Shown one piece after another: positions 1 through 10,270 of a stretch of DNA of 64,000 nt; the first letter of the stretch is position 1; every line of letters begins with the position of its first letter. Made by a program: the position numbers and the translations under genes. The notes below the pieces were generated by a model. That model was not told the origin of the DNA, did no database searches, and saw only the letters and a program-made list of their open reading frames with translations. The stretch is from Canna indica (lineage: Eukaryota; Streptophyta; Magnoliopsida; Zingiberales; Cannaceae): contig CP136896.1 in assembly GCA_034359265.1 (NCBI GenBank), positions 33,544,001-33,608,000 on the forward strand. Reading direction: 5' to 3'.

Positions 1-795
1 ATTTTCTACTGCCTCCTCCACCAAGTCAGGTCCCTTCATAAGGGAATCCCCTACCTCAAACCAGCCTACGGGCGACCTGCATCTCCGTCCATACAATGCC
101 TCAAATGGGGCCATCCCGATGTTGCTGTGGTAGCTGTTATTGTAGGCAAACTCAATCAGGGGTAAGTACCTCTCCCAACTACACTCTAAATATAGGACAC
201 AAGCTCTCAACATATACTCTAACGTCTGAATGGTCCGCTTTGACTGACCATCCGTCTGAGGGTGAAATGCAGTGTTGAACTGAACCTGAGTGCCCAATGC
301 CTCTTGGAAAGATTGCCAAAATCGAGCCATGAACTAAGTACCCTCATCTGAGATGATCATAACCGGAACACCATGACAAGCGATGATCCGATCCAAGAAT
401 AACCTCGCAAACTGCTCGGCTAAAAAGGTTGTCCTGAATGGTATAAAATGTGACGTCTTGGTTAGGCGATCCACCACTACCTAAATAGAATCTTTGCCCT
501 TTCCGGACTTTGGCAACCCCGTTACAAAATTCATGGTTATCTTCTCCCAATTCCACTATAGTAGTTCTAGGTTCTGGAGCAACCCTGCCAGCTTCAAATG
601 CTCAGCCTTAACCTGCTGACAGACCAGGCACATAGATACGAACTCGGCTACCTCTCTTTTCATGCCTTTCCACCAATAATTCTGCCTTAGGTCACGGTAC
701 ATGTTCGTGGCTCCCAGATGCATAGTGTATGTGGACCAATGAGCCATCTCTAGCACTTGCCTGCGAACCTCAGCCATATATGGCACCACTATCAT
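1..795 (-). pseudogene. Gypsy-1 integrase (zinc-binding plus catalytic core)
   Basis: Integrase joins element cDNA to chromosomal DNA. The N-terminal HHCC zinc-binding domain is at 795-600, with the H/H pair followed by CLVC and the family motif YWWKGMK. The core follows at 556-1, with MNFVTGLP, DRLTK and HPQTDGQS. Two positions normally acidic in the DDE triad are changed: the Asp of the usual MDFV block is Asn, and the Glu after TDGQS is Lys. In-frame TAG stops occur after DSI (near 485) and after DEGT (near 340). The gene runs off the left edge, so any C-terminal chromodomain is not visible. These changes fit decay after insertion. Confidence 0.9.
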
Positions 796-1667
796 GTTCT
801 TAAACCTCAGAACGCCCTCCGAGTCAACATCGAAACCATTATCAGCATCGCCTCTCCTGGCCAGACCCTTAGTGAGAGCATAGAAAGCATCCTCCTCATG
901 CGCTGCTTACAACATATCAACCAACGTGGACTGCACCCTCAGGTGAGCTACCAGCACACCTGAAGCTGAATCTGACAAGACTGCCCCACCATCCAAACAT
1001 ATGGCCAAATCTTGGGCCTACGGCCTCCTCCTGATTGCCAAATGTGCCAGACTTCCCATGGACTTCCTGCTCAAAGCATCAGCTACCACGTTAGCCTTTC
1101 CCGGATGGTACATGATCGTGCAGTCATTATCCTTCAAAAGCTCAAGCCATCTTCTCTGCATCAGGTTCAACTCCTTCTGGGTGAGCAAATATTGGAGGCT
1201 CTTATGATCAGTGTATATCTCACAAGCCTCACCATAAAGGTAGTGACACCACAGCTTCAATGCGAACACCACCGCTTCTAGCTCAAGGACAAGAGTCAAA
1301 TAATTCTTCTCGTGAACCTTCAACTGTCGAGAGGCATAAGCTATCACCCTGCCATTCTTCATCAACACACAACCCAAGCCGACCCGGGAGGCATCACAAC
1401 AAACAAAAAATCCTCCCGAGCCCGAGGGTACTGCAAGAACTGGTGCCGACGTCAAGCGGTCCTGGAGCTTCAGAAAGCTCTCCTTGCACTTACTATCCCA
1501 CTCGACCTGAGTCAGGCGGGTCAATGTTGCTGCAATCTTGGAGAAGTTCTCCACAAATTTTTTGTAATAACCTTCCAACCGCAGGAAACTACGAATTTCA
1601 GAGACATTAGTCGTCCTCTTCCAATTCTGAACTACTTCTATCTTTGCAGGGTCCACATTTATTCCTT
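796..1667 (-). pseudogene. Gypsy-1 RT C-terminus and RNase H
   Basis: RNase H removes the RNA strand during reverse transcription. Reading from 1667 down, the RT thumb/connection (VDPAKIE, then a [12 protein letters not shown] block) leads to RNase H with DAS, an ELEAVVFAL block, YTDHKSL and VVADALSR, so the four usual acidic positions look present. The linker to the integrase zinc domain lies at about 1015-796. The open stretch starts at the Copia insertion point; its upstream part is at 9714-10270, and the two meet in the same frame across the duplicated CCCTA. A stop is seen in the linker near 905. Confidence 0.92.
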
Positions 1668-1964
1668 CCCTATGTTGGCTATAGGTTTCTTCCTTCATGC
1701 TTTATTCTCTTCATGACTATTTTGATGATAACAAACCAAATCTATTTAATAAAATTCTTGAAGTATGAAGCTCGCAGGATCAATAAATGACAAGTCAAGT
1801 TTCACGTCTTGCGATCGATCATGAAACAAACCAATGCATGCACCAGAGATGGCCTGGACAAATCAAAAGAAAACATGGAAAGTCCTTCAAGTTGAAGCAC
1901 GCTGAAGAACGGAACCAGAAAATAAAGCGCACAACGAGAAGATCAAAAAGAAAATTTTCCAGCC

Positions 1965-2335
1965 TAGGTTCGATCGAACGGTCGGTCAACCGAATGGTGT
2001 TAAAAATTGGTAGTAGCCAATTCGGTCGACCGAATAGTGTTAAAAATTAGCAATAGCCAATTCGGTTGACCGGTTGGTCGATCGAAGATGGTTAAAAATC
2101 ACCATTGGCTACTTCGGTCGACCGGTCGGTCGACCGACCGTGGCCAAAAATGAGCAGTGCCTACTTCGGTCGACCGAGCGATCGACCGAATAGCAGAGGA
2201 GCTGAAATGCGACTCATTCAGTCCACCCTCCGGTCGACCGAACAGAGCGGTAGAAGCGCAAAATGCCATCGGTCGCTGGGCGATCAATCAATCGATTGAT
2301 CGATGATCGATCGGTAAGCGATCGAACGGTGTCCA
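1965..2335 (+). repeat. U3 array of GTCGAC-centred palindromes (5' LTR)
   Basis: Repeated units of roughly 60 bp combine a short AT-rich spacer (GTTAAAAATTGG type) with palindromes such as TCGGTCGACCGA and GGTCGACCGGTCGGTCGACC. The array ends just upstream of the TATA box. Its role is unknown; the position suggests a promoter-proximal element. A matching array lies at 8570-8935. Confidence 0.85.
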
Positions 2336-2379
2336 ATAGGCAAAAAAATGCCCGTTGAGCAGTCGTTCCATTGAGGGGT

Positions 2380-2387
2380 TATAAATA
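2380..2387 (+). promoter_or_regulatory. TATA box of TR-GAG-1 5' LTR
   Basis: TATAAATA inside GGGGTTATAAATACCCC, itself a near palindrome. The same context is conserved in the 3' LTR (8986) and in related solo LTRs, so this is the likely core promoter for element RNA. Confidence 0.75.
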
Positions 2388-3148
2388 CCCCTCACCTAAC
2401 TTCTTTAATCTCTTTCCCAAGTAATTTTTGATGCTAATAACCTTCAAAGAGTGATCTCTAGCATCCTCCAAATCTTTCAATTGATAAAATTCTTCAAACC
2501 TAGCTCTTGATCCCTCACATTCAAAGAGTTCTTCATCAAAGGGTTCATCATGGGTGCTAGGCTCGAAAAGAAGAGGTGTTTACATTGTGATAAGTTATTT
2601 TCTTCCTCTTCTTGTAATAGACTTGTTTTTAGTTTGTTTTCACTTCATTGTATTTGAGCTTGTAAGAAGACCTAGTGTTAGGTCTTGTGTGTAAGTGGTT
2701 ACCTTGGTGTAGAAGGTGTAAAGCCACTTGTGTAAATATAGTTTACTAGGATTAGTTGAGTTGTCCTTTAGGGTTGAGGTGGAAGAGTGCTCTCGGTAAG
2801 AAGGCGGAGACTTCCGGGTGTGGAAGTGTCTTAGGTTGAGAGTGAGACTCTTCGGGTCAAAGTCCTTTGTGTAAGGGAAACAATTTAATCTAGTAAACTT
2901 AGTTTAGAAATCCTAAGCGGGGTGCTTAGGTAGTGCAGTAGGCATTGGGGCCGAACCACTATAAATCTCCGTGTTAGCATTGTTATTTTTGTTTGTGTTT
3001 AATTGGTTCATTTTTGCTTCCACATCTAGTCGATAAATTGCAATTTTGCCTTAATAATTTAATAAATGATTAAAACCGGAATTAGGTGAAAAGATTAGTA
3101 AATACACTATTAACCCCCCCCCTCTAGTGTGGTAATTTCACCAACAAT

Positions 3149-3160
3149 TGGTATCAGAGC
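3149..3160 (+). other. Primer binding site, tRNA-iMet type
   Basis: TGGTATCAGAGC begins 2 nt after the LTR end at 3146. It matches the usual complement of the plant initiator tRNA-Met 3' end. Confidence 0.92.
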
Positions 3161-3214
3161 GGGTCGTAGATTGAGATCTCACCATCTCCTCTACATCATC
3201 TCTCGATCCGGAAA

Positions 3215-4600
3215 ATGACATTAGAGTTGGTAGCATCTTCATCTCCTAGGTTCAATGAATCGAACTTTGGTCTTTGGAAGTCTTGGATGTACACCTACAT
3301 AAAGACTAGAGGTTTTGGTGTTTATAACATGTTGAAATTTGAATACAGTTACCCTAAGGTTGACATGCATGATTGGAGCGAGCTTGACAAGAAAATGTTT
3401 CAATGTAATGGAGAAGCAATGAATTGCATATTTTGTGTCATACCAAATAGCATTTTTGAAAAAGTCATGCATTGTTCTACGGTTTTTGATTTATGGGCCA
3501 CTTTAAATGTTTTATATGATTATGCCAAAACCGAAGAGATTGACACTTTTGATGAAGGTGGTGATGACAATGGTCACTCACCTACTACTAATCTCCGTTT
3601 TGATGCCCATAGTGCTTCTAGTCAAAGGAGCAACTCTAAGAGCCGAAAACGAAAGGTGATTTGTCGTGCTTGCAAAGAAAAGGGTCACATTAAGAAGAAT
3701 TACCCTTCATTATTGAACAAGGCAAAGAAGAGGTCAAAAGCTTCTACATCATCATCCCATTCAAATGAAGCATCCTCTTGCCATGACTATGAAGCTACTA
3801 CAAAAGTTTGCCTCATGAGTACAAATGATGAGGTATACTCTTTCCTTTCTAGTCATAATAATGATAATGATAGTACTAGTTCTTCTAGTTCATTCAATAT
3901 GCCATATGAAGAACTAGTTGAGGAATGTCAAAAAATGTATGCCTTGCTTATAAAACGGAACAAGGAAAATAGAAATCTAAAGAAGGAAAACTCTAAGCTT
4001 AGTTCACATGTGCATGCCTTAGAAGTAGAAAATGAAAAATTAAAGATTAGACCTTTTGATTCATGCCATGATAACTTAGAACTTGAGCTTAAAGCATTGA
4101 AACATAAAATTGATAATTTAAAAAATGAAAATAGCATGTTAAAAACTCAGTTGCATGCTATTCAAAAATCTATGAATGATTTGAAAAATGAGGTTATTCT
4201 CTTGAATAAGAAAGTAAATGAATTCAAAAATGCTTTATCTCCTAAGGACACTAGAATAAAAAATGTCTATGTAAAGAATGCCAATGTTCATCGTCATTCT
4301 TATGCTATGCATTCTACCACTAGACCTCATGATCATAATAAGAAGAATGATGTTTCTAAGAATGCTCATACTCATCATGTTTTACATGTGAGGCATTCTA
4401 ATAATAAAATCTCATGTCCATAGCAAAAAAAAAAGAAATTTAATGTACATTGCTTTTGTTGTGGTACATATGGCCATAAAATCTATGATTGTGCATTTAA
4501 GAAGAATCCAAGTGTTGCTAGGACACTTTGGATACCTAGGCCAACTAACCCCCAAGGATCCAAGCCATTTGGGTACCACAGGTTTCTTGCTCTACTATAG
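3215..4600 (+). pseudogene. TR-GAG-1 gag polyprotein (nucleocapsid-like), one internal stop
   Basis: Gag coats element RNA and forms the particle. The ATG at 3215 is the first after the primer site. The N-terminal part (MTLELVASSS, FGLWKSWMYT, VLYDYAKTEE) is the Copia gag core. A first CCHC knuckle follows at about residues 149-162 (CRACKEKGH), with its last Cys replaced by Tyr. A long Lys/Glu/Asn-rich coiled coil occupies about residues 230-345. A TAG at 4421-4423 interrupts the frame, and beyond it the same frame encodes a perfect second knuckle (CFCCGTYGHKIYDC) before ending at 4598-4600. No protease follows, so the element's coding stops where pol would begin. Confidence 0.9.
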
Positions 4601-6685
4601 GGGGAGCTACCACACAAGGGTGAGATGGAGTTGGTTGATTGAAGTTGCTTAAGGATTCAAAGATTATACCATTTCAAAGTTGCAACTTCAAGTCATCTTG
4701 ATGCCTTAGGTAAAGTTGGCATCAAAATTATTCTGGTATCATCTTCTAACTTGCATTGTCTCACCTTAGTTGAAGACTATGATACTATGCTTAATTCTAG
4801 TTCATCTTTGTGCTCTCGATTTGTTCTACAAAATGAGTTTTGATTTTGATTTCCCGGTCTCTTCGGAGACCTATGTAGCCTATAACGGGCTCAGGCGACC
4901 TTGCGGTTCTAAATCGTAGGCTCATTGTGGGCTTTCGGTTTTCCACCAATAGGAAGGGTTGGAGATCATGTTTTCATTAAATATTACATTTTTGATTCTT
5001 AAAATTCATTTTGGATTCATGATAACATATTTCGAAACAGATCTCAAACTAGTTGGCAAAGCGATTTTGAAAATGATACACGATTCCTCCCTTTGCTATT
5101 TGGTTTGGGTTGCTTACTAGTAGCTTTATTTTCATGAAATCTACTAATGAAGTCTACTTGCAAGTTGTGAATGTTAATGGAAGGATAAACTGTCATGAAG
5201 AAAATTAAAAAGTAAATGACAAGTTTGGCAAAATTCCAAGAATGAGGTATGAGTTTGAATTTGGCAAAATCTTTGTATAATATTGAATATTCATGCTCTA
5301 ATGATGTCTCTATACTCATGATTATTTTTAAATGCCAAATCTATAAAATTACATAGGTAGGTAAAATTCTGATGTCTTAAGAAATTTCATGAAACCTTGT
5401 TTAAATGAAATGAGCTCTAAGTAGAATTTCATCTTAGAGACTCCACTTTGAAGTTGAAACTTGGTAAACATGTTTAGATTTACTCATGTTAGGTATTCAT
5501 GTGTGTATTCTTGAAAAATCATGAGTATAAGTTAAAGATTGATAATTAGCAACTTCATGTTAATATGCTTGTCTTTGAACTAAATGATGTTGAGATAGAA
5601 TTTAGACCAAATGACACTATGTGCGTCTCAAGCTCAATATACATGCTTTAAATGATCATATTTTGGTATCTAGAAAGTTTGGGCAAAATTTGAAAACATT
5701 TGACCAATGACTCACATTTACAAGAATGCCATTGAGAACTTGTAGATTTTATTGAAAATTATAGAAATATCCTTTTTGAGTGTTTCTTGATTATTTGGAA
5801 TCCTCATGAAGCGTAGTTCATGTGAATTTTTTTTTATAAAATTTCAATATATATAGATCTCTCAAAAACAATTCTTTTGGGGGGTTAAAAACTTATGGCA
5901 GCTCGAGCGGTCGATCGACATGCGACCGCCCGATCGACCGGCGGATGAAAAATCATCATGTCCGCCCATTTAACTGCCAGTTTTAATCCCAGCCCTTCAA
6001 CCCAAGTTCTTAAGCCCGAAACTAGGGCTTCCTTGACCATTCAACCGGCCACTCAACCTCTCTTCTCTTGGTTCTAAGGTTTCTACTCCCTCTCCGAGGT
6101 AAAATACTCAATCTTTAGCTACCATTCATGAGTTAATACACAATGTTGAGTGGATTCTTCATCCTTTCTTCTCTCAATGTCTTGATTCATTCATAAAACT
6201 CATGATTCATGTTTCTTTTTCTTGGATGATGATTTTCTTTGGTATTCTTACCTCAAAAACAAGTTTCAGGGAAGGAGCACCAAATTTCTCATTTTTTTTG
6301 TTGTGTAAGAAAAAGCTTGCTTTCTTTCATGAGTTATCCTTAACATTTGTTTTGTCTTTCTTAAAAGGATTTTTTTTTACTTTTGGTTAAATAAAATTTT
6401 CTCATCCCCATCTAGCCAAAACAAAAGTTTTTCTTTGGAGAATATAAATAATTCAAATATCTGTTTGCTCTTTTATTTGTGACCTATTTGGATCCTATCT
6501 TTTATTTTTATTTTTATTTATTTTTGGACTCGCACATTGAGATTTAAAGTTAAAATCAATTTTTTGAAAAAGGAGGCCTTGCATGAATATATGTCGATCT
6601 TAAAAGTGTTTCCTCTCCTTGCTTTAAGAGCATGCATTACTCATCAAAGCTAATTATCTACACATCATCCTAATTGTCTTGCAAA
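4601..6685 (+). other. Non-coding interior of TR-GAG-1
   Basis: No open frame here resembles pol. The stretch is AT-rich with poly-T runs. A GATCGACC-type palindrome cluster recurs at 5898-5945. The part around 5440-5700 is clearly similar, in reverse complement, to 46390-46630 in another TR-GAG copy, so the non-coding interior is a shared family trait. The last 150 bp lead into ORF2. Confidence 0.7.
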
Positions 6686-7870
6686 ATGGCACCCAAGACA
6701 AAGCTCCCAAGTTTGCCCGATAACCTTTTGACCCCTATAGGCAAGACTCAAGCTCCTAGGTTTGCAAACATGGCCATTCTACAGACTCGTCCAGTTAATT
6801 TAGGTGACCTAGAACAGTATGACATTAGAGGTAAACTAGCAAGCATGGGTTGGGTAGAGTTCATAGGAAAGCAAGTAATAGTATGTCCCATCCTGATAAA
6901 AGCCTTTTTCTCCAATCTTGTAATAGATAAGGCCAGATTAGGTGACTCACTAGTTCTCTGATAAAAAATTTTGGGCAAATCCATAGTAATCACAGAGTCA
7001 GATATTAGAGATGCTTTTGGGTCTCCTCTGCTAGGAAGGTCAATATATAAGATGTCCACACACCTCTTTCATGAGGATTTTCCTAGTCAAGAAATCATAT
7101 CAGCCATCTGTCCTAAGGACTATCAGGGGATGCTTCCTACCCAAAGCATCAAACTATCAACCTCAGCTAGGATTATGCACCTTATCATTGCATATACTAT
7201 TCTTCCTAGAGCAGGTCACTATGATAAAGTAACCACTATGAGTACTAGAGTACTCTTCTTTGCTATGTCCCGCATTCCCATAGACGTTCCTGATCTCATG
7301 CTTCGCTACATAGCGGATGTTCATGCCTCAAAGAAACAAGCCCAACCCTATGCCTTAGTGATTTCTCATTTTATCTATGCTGCTGGGGTAAACAAATCTA
7401 GATTTGAAATTGAACCTATGCCCAAAGCCATAGATTCATCCTCTCTCAATCGCATGAAAATCCTTGAAAATTAGCGCAGTAAAAGAGTGCGGGGGGAACC
7501 TGCGGAGCACACTGATCTTGACATAGTCATGGAGGCAGGAGATGCTTGTGGAAGCTCATCGACCGGCACTCCAATTGAGCATTTGGGAGATCTAGAGCAT
7601 CGCTTTGCTCAGTTTCATATCGACCAGGTGGAATGGAACAGAGGCACAAGAGAACGCCTAGATGAGTACGGCCGACAAATCGATGAGTATGGTCAGATGA
7701 TCAATGAGCATGACCGTCGTATGGATGAGTATGGTCAACATGTTGACCAGTACGGTCAGCGAGTGGATGAGTACGGTCGTCGATTTGATGAGATGTATGG
7801 TCGGGTGGATGAGATGTGGCAATACTACCAGTCGCATCTACCACCTCAACCACCACCTGAGGATGATTAG
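6686..7870 (+). pseudogene. TR-GAG-1 ORF2: putative plant transposon protein (PF20167-like) with heptad-repeat tail
   Basis: One reading frame runs from the ATG at 6686 to 7870, broken by adjacent stops TGA-TAA (6959-6964) and a TAG (7472-7474). The middle (about residues 35-240) has the layout I associate with the 'putative plant transposon protein' family: a DIRGKLASMGW-like start, KSIVITESDIRDAFG, then SARIMHLIIAYTILPRAGHYD and a PIDVPDLMLRYI block. The tail (about residues 320-380) is eight near-exact 7-residue units of the form DEYGRQI, followed by a Pro-rich end. The function of this family is unknown. Its place between gag and the 3' LTR, in sense, is where env-like or captured ORFs sit. 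Family assignment is from memory and moderately sure. Confidence 0.72.
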
Positions 7871-8264
7871 TATTATTTGTTGTTTTGATGTTAGTCTTTG
7901 TATTATTAACACTACACTTTACTTGATCGACTTTATATTGGTATTTGGAACTCCTTCTTTGTGAGTATTATTTGATACTTGAATGTCCCGTTATTTTTGA
8001 AACATGGTAATAGTTACACTTTGCTTGCTATTCTTTTTTATAGATGACAAAAGGGGGAGAAATAGCAAGTTAAAAATATATATGCATGGTGATAGGGGGA
8101 GAGTTAAAAATATATATGCATGGTGATAGGGGGAGCACTAAATACAAAATGTATACATCATTCTTTTAATGCTCTCATATATCCACTTATAAACTCATGC
8201 TTCATACAAATTGACGAATATATTACTTTATGTTGCTCTTTATCGTCAATGGTTTGTCATCATC
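7871..8264 (+). other. 3' untranslated region of TR-GAG-1
   Basis: No gene. A segment containing AAAAATATATATGCATGG is duplicated in tandem (about 8069-8100 and 8103-8134). Each copy ends in a purine run (ATAGGGGGAG), and AAAGGGGGAG also occurs at 8050, so several tract-like motifs precede the true polypurine tract. Confidence 0.7.
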
Positions 8265-8277
8265 AAAAATGGGGAGA
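8265..8277 (+). other. Polypurine tract
   Basis: AAAAATGGGGAGA lies immediately upstream of the 3' LTR start at 8279, the position expected for the plus-strand primer. Confidence 0.85.
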
Positions 8278-8569
8278 TTGTTGGCTGAAGGTTTGTTCCT
8301 TCATGCTCTATTCTCTTCATGACTATCTTGTTGATAACAAACCAAATCTATTTAATAAAATTCTTGAAGTATGAAGCTCGCAGGATCGATAAATGACAAG
8401 TCAAGTTTCACGTCTTGCAATCGATCTTGAAACAAAGTAATGCGTGCACCAGAGATGGCTTGGACAAATCAAAAGAAAATATGGAAAGTCCTTCAAGTTG
8501 AAGCACGCTGAAGAACGGGACCAGAAAACAAAGCGCGCAACAAGAAGATCAAAAAGAAAATTTTCCAGC

Positions 8570-8935
8570 CTAGGTTCGGTCGACCGGTCGATTGACCGAA
8601 TGATGTTAAAAATTGGTAGTAGCCAATTCGGTCGACCGGTCAGTCGATCTAATAATGTTAAAAATTGGCAGTAGCCAATTTGGTCGACCGGTTGATCGAT
8701 CGAAGATGGTTAAAAATCGGCATTGGCTACTTCGATCGACCGACCGAGGCCAAAAATGAGCAGTGCCTACTTCGGTCGACCGATCGGTCGACCGGATAGC
8801 AGAAGAGCTAAAACGCGACTCATTCGATCGACCCTCCGGTCGACCGAATAGAGAGGTAGAAGCACAAAACTCCAGTGGTCACTGGGCGATCGATCGGTCG
8901 GTTGACCGACGATCGATCGGCAAGCGATCGAACAA
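8570..8935 (+). repeat. U3 array of GTCGAC-centred palindromes (3' LTR)
   Basis: The array has the same arrangement as at 1965-2335, with substitutions in several palindromes (for example GTCGACCGGTCGATTGACC). It ends shortly upstream of the TATA box at 8986. Confidence 0.85.
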
Positions 8936-8985
8936 TGTCCAACGTGCGAAAAAACACCCGTTGAGCAACCGTTCCGTTGACGGGT

Positions 8986-8993
8986 TATAAATA
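8986..8993 (+). promoter_or_regulatory. TATA box of TR-GAG-1 3' LTR
   Basis: TATAAATA in the same GGGTTATAAATACCCC context as at 2380. Confidence 0.7.
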
Positions 8994-9713
8994 CCCCTCA
9001 CCTAACTTCTTTAATCTCTCTCCCAAGTAATTTTTGATGCTAATAACCTTCAAAGAGTGATCTCTAGCATCCTCCAAATCTTTCAATTGATAAAATTCTT
9101 CAAACCTAGCTCTTGATCACTCACCTTCAAAGAGTTCTTCATCAAAGGGTTCATCAAGGGTGCTAGGATCGAAAAGAAGAAGTGTTTACATTGTGATAAG
9201 TTATTTTCTTCCTCTTCTTGTAATCGACTTGTTTTTAATTTGTTTTCACTTCATTGTATTTGAGCTTGCAAGAAGACCTAGTGCTAGGTCTTGTGTGTAA
9301 GTGGTTACCTTGGTGTAGTTGAGTTGTCCCTTAGGGTTGAGGTGGAAGAGTGCTCTCGGTAAGAAGGCGGAGACTTGCGGGTGTGGAAGTGCTTTAGGTT
9401 GAGAGTGAGACTCTTCGGGTCGAAGTCCTCTGTATAAGGGAAACAATTTAATCTAGTAAACTTAGTTTGGAAATTCTAAGCGGGGTGCTTAGGTAGTGGA
9501 GTACGCATTGGGGCCAAACCACTATAAATCTTCGTGTTAGCATTGGTATCTTTGTTTGTGTTTAATTGGTTTATTTTTCCTTTCGCATCTAGTCGATAAA
9601 TTGCAATTTTGCCTAAATAATTTAAGAAATGATTAAAATCAGAATTAGGCGAAAAGATTAGTAAACACACTATTCACCCCCCCTCTAGTGTGGCCATTTC
9701 ACCAAACACCCTA

Positions 9714-10270
9714 TTCACCACATGGCCAAGGAACCCTACACTCTCCAACCAGAAATCGCACATGGAGAATTTGACATACAATTTGTGCTCCCTGAGAGTT
9801 TCCAGAACTACCCTCAAGTGCTCAGCATGCTTCTCCCTGCTCCTGGAATAAATCAATACGTCATCAATAAACACAATTACAAATTTATCCAAATATTCCC
9901 TGAACACTCGGTTCATCAGATCCATAAATGTTGCAGGTGCATTAGTCAGCCCGAAGGACATCACCAGGAACTCAAAGTGCCCATACCTCAACCTGAAAGC
10001 TGTGTTGGGGACGTCACTGTCCCAGATCCTCAACTGATGGTACCCTGACCATAGGTCAATCTTAGAAAACCACTGAGCTCCTTGAAGCTGATCAAATAAA
10101 TCATCAATCCTAGGTAGCGGGTATCGATTCTTCATCGTTACCTTGTTAAGCTGCCGATAATCAATGCACATCCGTATGGACCCATCTTTCTTTTTCACAA
10201 AGAGCACTGGAGCACCCCAAGGCGAAACACTTGGGCGAATGAAGCCCAACTCAAGCAGCTCCTGCAACTA
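9714..10270 (-). pseudogene. Gypsy-1 reverse transcriptase
   Basis: This is the palm and fingers of a Ty3/gypsy RT, making cDNA from element RNA. Visible blocks in order are [71 protein letters not shown] and the catalytic [12 protein letters not shown], so the FIDD aspartates are intact. A stop (CTA on the + strand at 10268-10270) sits just before LQELLELGF. The open frame is cut by TR-GAG-1 at 9709 and continues at 1667. Confidence 0.94.

Larger units (their letters stand above)
1673..3146 (+). repeat. TR-GAG-1 5' LTR
   Basis: The 1474-bp repeat starts TGTTGGCT and ends CACCAACA, giving the short inverted termini of an LTR. U3 carries an array of GTCGAC-centred palindromes (1965-2335) directly upstream of a TATA box at 2380. 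Compared with the 3' LTR it keeps about 45 extra bases around 2710-2765 and differs by scattered substitutions, so the copy is not brand new. Confidence 0.95.
1673..9708 (+). mobile_element. TR-GAG-1: complete non-autonomous Copia-type LTR element, gag plus extra ORF, no pol
   Basis: Both ends are defined directly. LTRs at 1673-3146 and 8279-9708 begin TGTTGGCT and end CCAACA or CCAAACA, and the perfect 5-bp duplication CCCTA sits at 1668-1672 and 9709-9713. The primer site follows the 5' LTR and a purine tract precedes the 3' LTR. The 5.1-kb interior holds gag (3215-4600), about 2 kb without coding, and a second sense ORF (6686-7870). No protease, integrase, RT or RNase H is present, which matches the TR-GAG class of plant elements. 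It would have needed proteins in trans. It interrupts Gypsy-1 RT, so it is younger than Gypsy-1. Confidence 0.95.
8279..9708 (+). repeat. TR-GAG-1 3' LTR
   Basis: The 1430-bp partner of 1673-3146 has the same termini and U3 palindrome array (8570-8935). It lacks about 45 bp present in the 5' LTR, next to the sequence GGTGTAG. It is followed by the target duplication CCCTA. Confidence 0.95.

Noticed and set aside
3147..3160. tRNA-like sequence
   Set aside because: Only the 12-nt complement of a tRNA 3' end is present; it is a primer binding site, not a tRNA gene.
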